A stretch of 64,000 nt of DNA from assembly GCA_035763125.1 (NCBI GenBank), contig DASUBU010000298.1, positions 1 to 64,000 on the forward strand. Direction: 5' to 3'. A program made the position numbers and the translations under genes. The notes beneath the pieces were generated by a model. It ran no database searches and had not been told where the DNA came from. It saw only the letters and a list, made by a program, of their open reading frames with translations. Source of the DNA: SMAG-U1939 sp035763125 (GTDB taxonomy: Bacteria > Chloroflexota > Ktedonobacteria > Ktedonobacterales > JADMIN01). Shown here piece after piece: positions 61,514-64,000 of this stretch (its first letter is position 1; the number at the start of each line of letters is the position of its first letter).

Positions 61514-62908
61514 ATGTACTTCCGCCAGCTCCGCCTGCCGGACATGGGATGCGCGTCGTACATCGTCGGCGGCGACGGCGCGTGTGCGGTGGTGGATCCG
61601 CGCTGGGACGCCGTCGCGCAGTACCTCGGCCTCGCGCGCCAGCAGGGGCTCACGATCACCGCCATCCTCGAGACGCACACCCACGCCGATCACGTCTCCG
61701 GAGCCACGCGTCTGGCCGCGCGCACCGGCGCGCCGATCTACATCCACGACGCGGCCACGGTCTCCTACCCGCGCCGCACGCTGCACGACGGCGATTTGCT
61801 CACCGTGGGAAGCGTGCGCATCGAGGTGCTGCACACGCCTGGCCACAGCATGGATAGCACCTGCCTGCTGGTGCACGACGCGAGCGGCGCGGAGCCCTCA
61901 CGCCTGCTCAGCGGCGACACGCTCTTCGTGAACGACGTAGGCCGGCCCGACCTGCACGCCGCCTCTGGCGATCAGGCCTCGACGCTGGCCGAGGCGCTCT
62001 ACACCAGCCTGCATCACCGCCTGCTGAAGCTAGACGACGCGACCGAGGTCTTTCCCGCGCATCTGGCGGGCTCCCTCTGTGGCAAGCGCATCGCGCCCGA
62101 TCCTTCGACCACCATCGGTCGTCAGCGGCAGAGCAACCCGTCGCTTGGCGTCACCGACCGCGAGACGTTCGTGCGCGCCATGCTCGACGATCTGCCGCCG
62201 CGCCCTCCCAACGTCAGCCGCATCGTCCAGCTCAACCGTGAGGGCGCCGCGACGGGCCGGCCGGAGGTGCGCCAGCTCTCGCCTGCCGAGGTGCGTGCCC
62301 TGTGGCCGCGGGTCATTCCGGTGGATGGCCGCGACTGTGCCGTCTTCGCGCAGGCCCATCTGGCAGGCGCGCTCAACGCGCCGATCAGCTATGGGCAGCT
62401 CGGCGTGATGTTGGCGTGGACGCTCTCGCCAGAGGCACCGCTGCTGCTGATCGCTGGCGATGAGGAGGACTTGAAAGAGGCTGTAGACTCGTTACAGGTC
62501 GTGGGCATGACCAATCCGTTCTACGCGCTGGAGGCGAATCTGGATGCCTGGCGCGAGGCGGGGTTGCCGGTGGAGGTCACCGAAACCATCGAGCCGGGGG
62601 AGCTTTACGCGCGCCTAACGGCGGGCGGCCTTGGCAACGTGGTGGATGTGCGCGAGCCCGGAGAGCTGGGCGGCGGCGTGATCGAGGGCACGGTGAACAT
62701 CCCGTATCGCCTCCTCACGCTGGCAGAGCAGCGCGACGCGCTGGCGCAGCCTGTCGTGACTGTCTGCAACAGCGGCAACCGCAGCAGCTTCGCCGCGAGC
62801 CTGCTGGCGCGCGTGGGTGTGCGTGTGATCAACCTGGGCGGTGGCACGACCGCCTGGGAGGAAGCTGAATTGCCATTGAGCAAGGTCGCCGTGCCGGCTG
62901 GCGCGTAG
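61514..62908 (+). CDS. Second MBL-fold persulfide dioxygenase-like/rhodanese fusion
   Basis: 464 residues, AGGAGG 10 bases before ATG 61514. MBL part: ETHTHADHVSGA with a full His-x-His-x-Asp-His motif and TPGHSMDS; unlike the first copy (HVHNDY) the last His is present. The first rhodanese-like domain has an inactive loop (LLLIAGDEEDLKEA). The second has CNSGNRS (Cys at about 427), a variant of the usual CxxGxR. It belongs to the same class as the 46443-47882 protein but is a different branch. Confidence 0.9.
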   Translation: MYFRQLRLPDMGCASYIVGGDGACAVVDPRWDAVAQYLGLARQQGLTITAILETHTHADHVSGATRLAARTGAPIYIHDAATVSYPRRTLHDGDLLTVGSVRIEVLHTPGHSMDSTCLLVHDASGAEPSRLLSGDTLFVNDVGRPDLHAASGDQASTLAEALYTSLHHRLLKLDDATEVFPAHLAGSLCGKRIAPDPSTTIGRQRQSNPSLGVTDRETFVRAMLDDLPPRPPNVSRIVQLNREGAATGRPEVRQLSPAEVRALWPRVIPVDGRDCAVFAQAHLAGALNAPISYGQLGVMLAWTLSPEAPLLLIAGDEEDLKEAVDSLQVVGMTNPFYALEANLDAWREAGLPVEVTETIEPGELYARLTAGGLGNVVDVREPGELGGGVIEGTVNIPYRLLTLAEQRDALAQPVVTVCNSGNRSSFAASLLARVGVRVINLGGGTTAWEEAELPLSKVAVPAGA

Positions 62909-62976
62909 ATCGCGGACGCAGCGCGGCGCCGCGCTGCGTCCCATACGACCGCCGGCCTAGGAGGAGTCATCCGTTC

Positions 62977-64000
62977 ATGCGCTACGGCTTTCTGATTGAC
63001 CAGCGCTCCTGTATTGGCTGCCATGCCTGCACGGTCGCGTGCAAGTCGGAGCATGACGTGCCACTCGGCGTCTTCCGCACGTGGGTAAAGTACGTCGAGA
63101 AGGGCGAATTCCCCAATACGCGGCGCCACTTCCTCGTCGAGCGGTGCAATCACTGCGAGAACGCCCCGTGCGTCGCGGTCTGCCCGACGAAAGCGCTCTT
63201 CACGCGCGAGGATGGCATCGTAGATTTCGACCGCGACCGCTGCATTGGCTGCAAGTCGTGCATGCAGGCTTGCCCATACGACGCGATCTATATTGATCCG
63301 GACACGCATACGGCGGCGAAGTGCAACTTCTGCGCGCACCGCATTGACCAGCAGCTGCAGCCCGCGTGTGTCGCGGTATGTCCGGAGGAAGCCATCATCT
63401 TCGGCGATCTGGACGACCCCACCACGCGTATCTCGCAGCTGATTGGACGCGAGTCCATCGCCGTGCGCCGGCCTGAGCAGGGCACCAAGCCCAAGCTGTT
63501 CTACCTGGGCGCCGATGCCACCGCGCTGATGCCCGAGGCGCTGCCGCAGCCGCTCGGCTCGATGTGGAACGAGCCGCCGGCTGAGGGGCCTCGGCCGGGG
63601 GTGGCGGCGGTAAGCGCTCCCGGCGAGGCCTGGATGCCGCACACCGAGCATGCCCAGGTGGACTACAACATCCGCCACGAGCGGCCGTGGGGCTGGCGCG
63701 TCTCGGCGTACCTGCTGACCAAGTCCATCTCCGCCGGGATCTTCCTGGTGCTGGCCGGGCTGCTCACGGCCGGCGTCGGTGCCGCCGGCGCGCTGGCGCT
63801 GCCGGGCGTGCTCGCGGCGCTCGTCTTTCTCGGCCTCACTACGCTGCTGCTGGTCGTAGACCTGAAGCGACCGGAGCGCTTCCTTTACATCCTCTTCAAG
63901 CCGCAGCCGCGCTCGTGGCTGGTGCGCGGCACCTTCATCCTGATCGCCTATGGCGGTCTGCTGGTTGTGTGGGGTGCGATCTGGCTGGTAGTGCGTCCGC
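62977..64000 (+). CDS. FeS (4x[4Fe-4S]) electron-transfer subunit fused to NrfD-like membrane subunit, partial
   Basis: 341 codons are present; the gene runs past the window end. The first about 190 residues are a DMSO-reductase-family FeS subunit with four cysteine sets: C12/15/18/22 (SCIGCHACTVAC), RCNHCENAPCVAVCP, RCIGCKSCMQACP and KCNFC ... PACVAVCP. After a linker (about 190-235), a NrfD/PsrC-like integral membrane domain begins (WGWRVSAYLLTKSISAGIF, then helices). In polysulfide or thiosulfate reductases these are usually two proteins. Electron flow would be between quinone and a catalytic molybdoenzyme, whose gene should lie just beyond. Confidence 0.88.
   Translation, partial: MRYGFLIDQRSCIGCHACTVACKSEHDVPLGVFRTWVKYVEKGEFPNTRRHFLVERCNHCENAPCVAVCPTKALFTREDGIVDFDRDRCIGCKSCMQACPYDAIYIDPDTHTAAKCNFCAHRIDQQLQPACVAVCPEEAIIFGDLDDPTTRISQLIGRESIAVRRPEQGTKPKLFYLGADATALMPEALPQPLGSMWNEPPAEGPRPGVAAVSAPGEAWMPHTEHAQVDYNIRHERPWGWRVSAYLLTKSISAGIFLVLAGLLTAGVGAAGALALPGVLAALVFLGLTTLLLVVDLKRPERFLYILFKPQPRSWLVRGTFILIAYGGLLVVWGAIWLVVRP

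Overview
The window is high-GC bacterial chromosome with short intergenic gaps, overlapping stop/start codons and frequent GTG starts. The gene content suggests a monoderm member of the Chloroflexota: a MalT-like LuxR regulator, a polysaccharide deacetylase-glycosyltransferase fusion, CO/xanthine-dehydrogenase-type molybdoenzymes, DoxX-like proteins, a KaiC-like double ATPase and many lone ECF sigma factors. This placement is inferred from gene families; there is no rRNA here to fix it. No insertion sequence, prophage or CRISPR array was seen.

Layout. 1-73: tail of a RelE-type toxin. 100-3990 (-): three-subunit molybdenum hydroxylase of PaoABC/xanthine dehydrogenase type whose FAD subunit carries an extra four-cysteine [4Fe-4S] loop. 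4351-6982: ECF sigma factor with a zinc-ribbon-like tail, then an MFS exporter. 7046-10152 (-): small ORF, methyltransferase, SGNH lipoprotein, DoxX-like protein. 10623-15653: galE, a frameshifted small membrane protein, a zinc-ribbon protein, tgt, an amidase. 15789-17763: ECF41/SigJ-like sigma factor, VOC protein, DUF1801 protein. 17861-20818 (-): unknown protein, then a KaiC-like ATPase overlapping a single-domain response regulator. 21376-22924: diiron ferritin-like protein and a lipoprotein.

23318-30572 is the most striking region: a three-gene SMC (MukBEF/MksBEF/Wadjet-like) operon, JetA-, JetB- and JetC-like, with no JetD nuclease beside it. 30787-36814: DoxX-like protein, YvcK, the deacetylase-glycosyltransferase fusion and a GH18 lipoprotein, together suggesting cell-wall or exopolysaccharide work. 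37009-37081 is tRNA-Lys(CTT) with a clear terminator. 37414-44948: hydrolase, epimerase plus Rrf2 regulator, ABM protein, PhzF, acyl-CoA synthetase and a luciferase-like oxidoreductase.

45260-49287 is a reactive-sulfur locus: an ArsR regulator, a rhodanese, a persulfide-dioxygenase/rhodanese fusion, a thioredoxin-glutaredoxin fusion and a lone groES. Two similar 18-bp inverted repeats overlap the promoters of the regulator and of the rhodanese operon. 50031-58215 holds transporters (RhtA-like, split ChrA), an FMO-like monooxygenase, a hydrolase, a PQ-loop protein and the large LuxR regulator. 58373-64000 is a second sulfur locus: a DUF1634-TauE/SafE exporter fusion, a CsoR-family repressor, DsrE2, TusA, a second MBL-rhodanese fusion and an FeS-NrfD fusion cut by the window end. 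The two sulfur loci together suggest that the cell oxidises, relays and exports sulfane sulfur, with a membrane electron-transfer complex attached.
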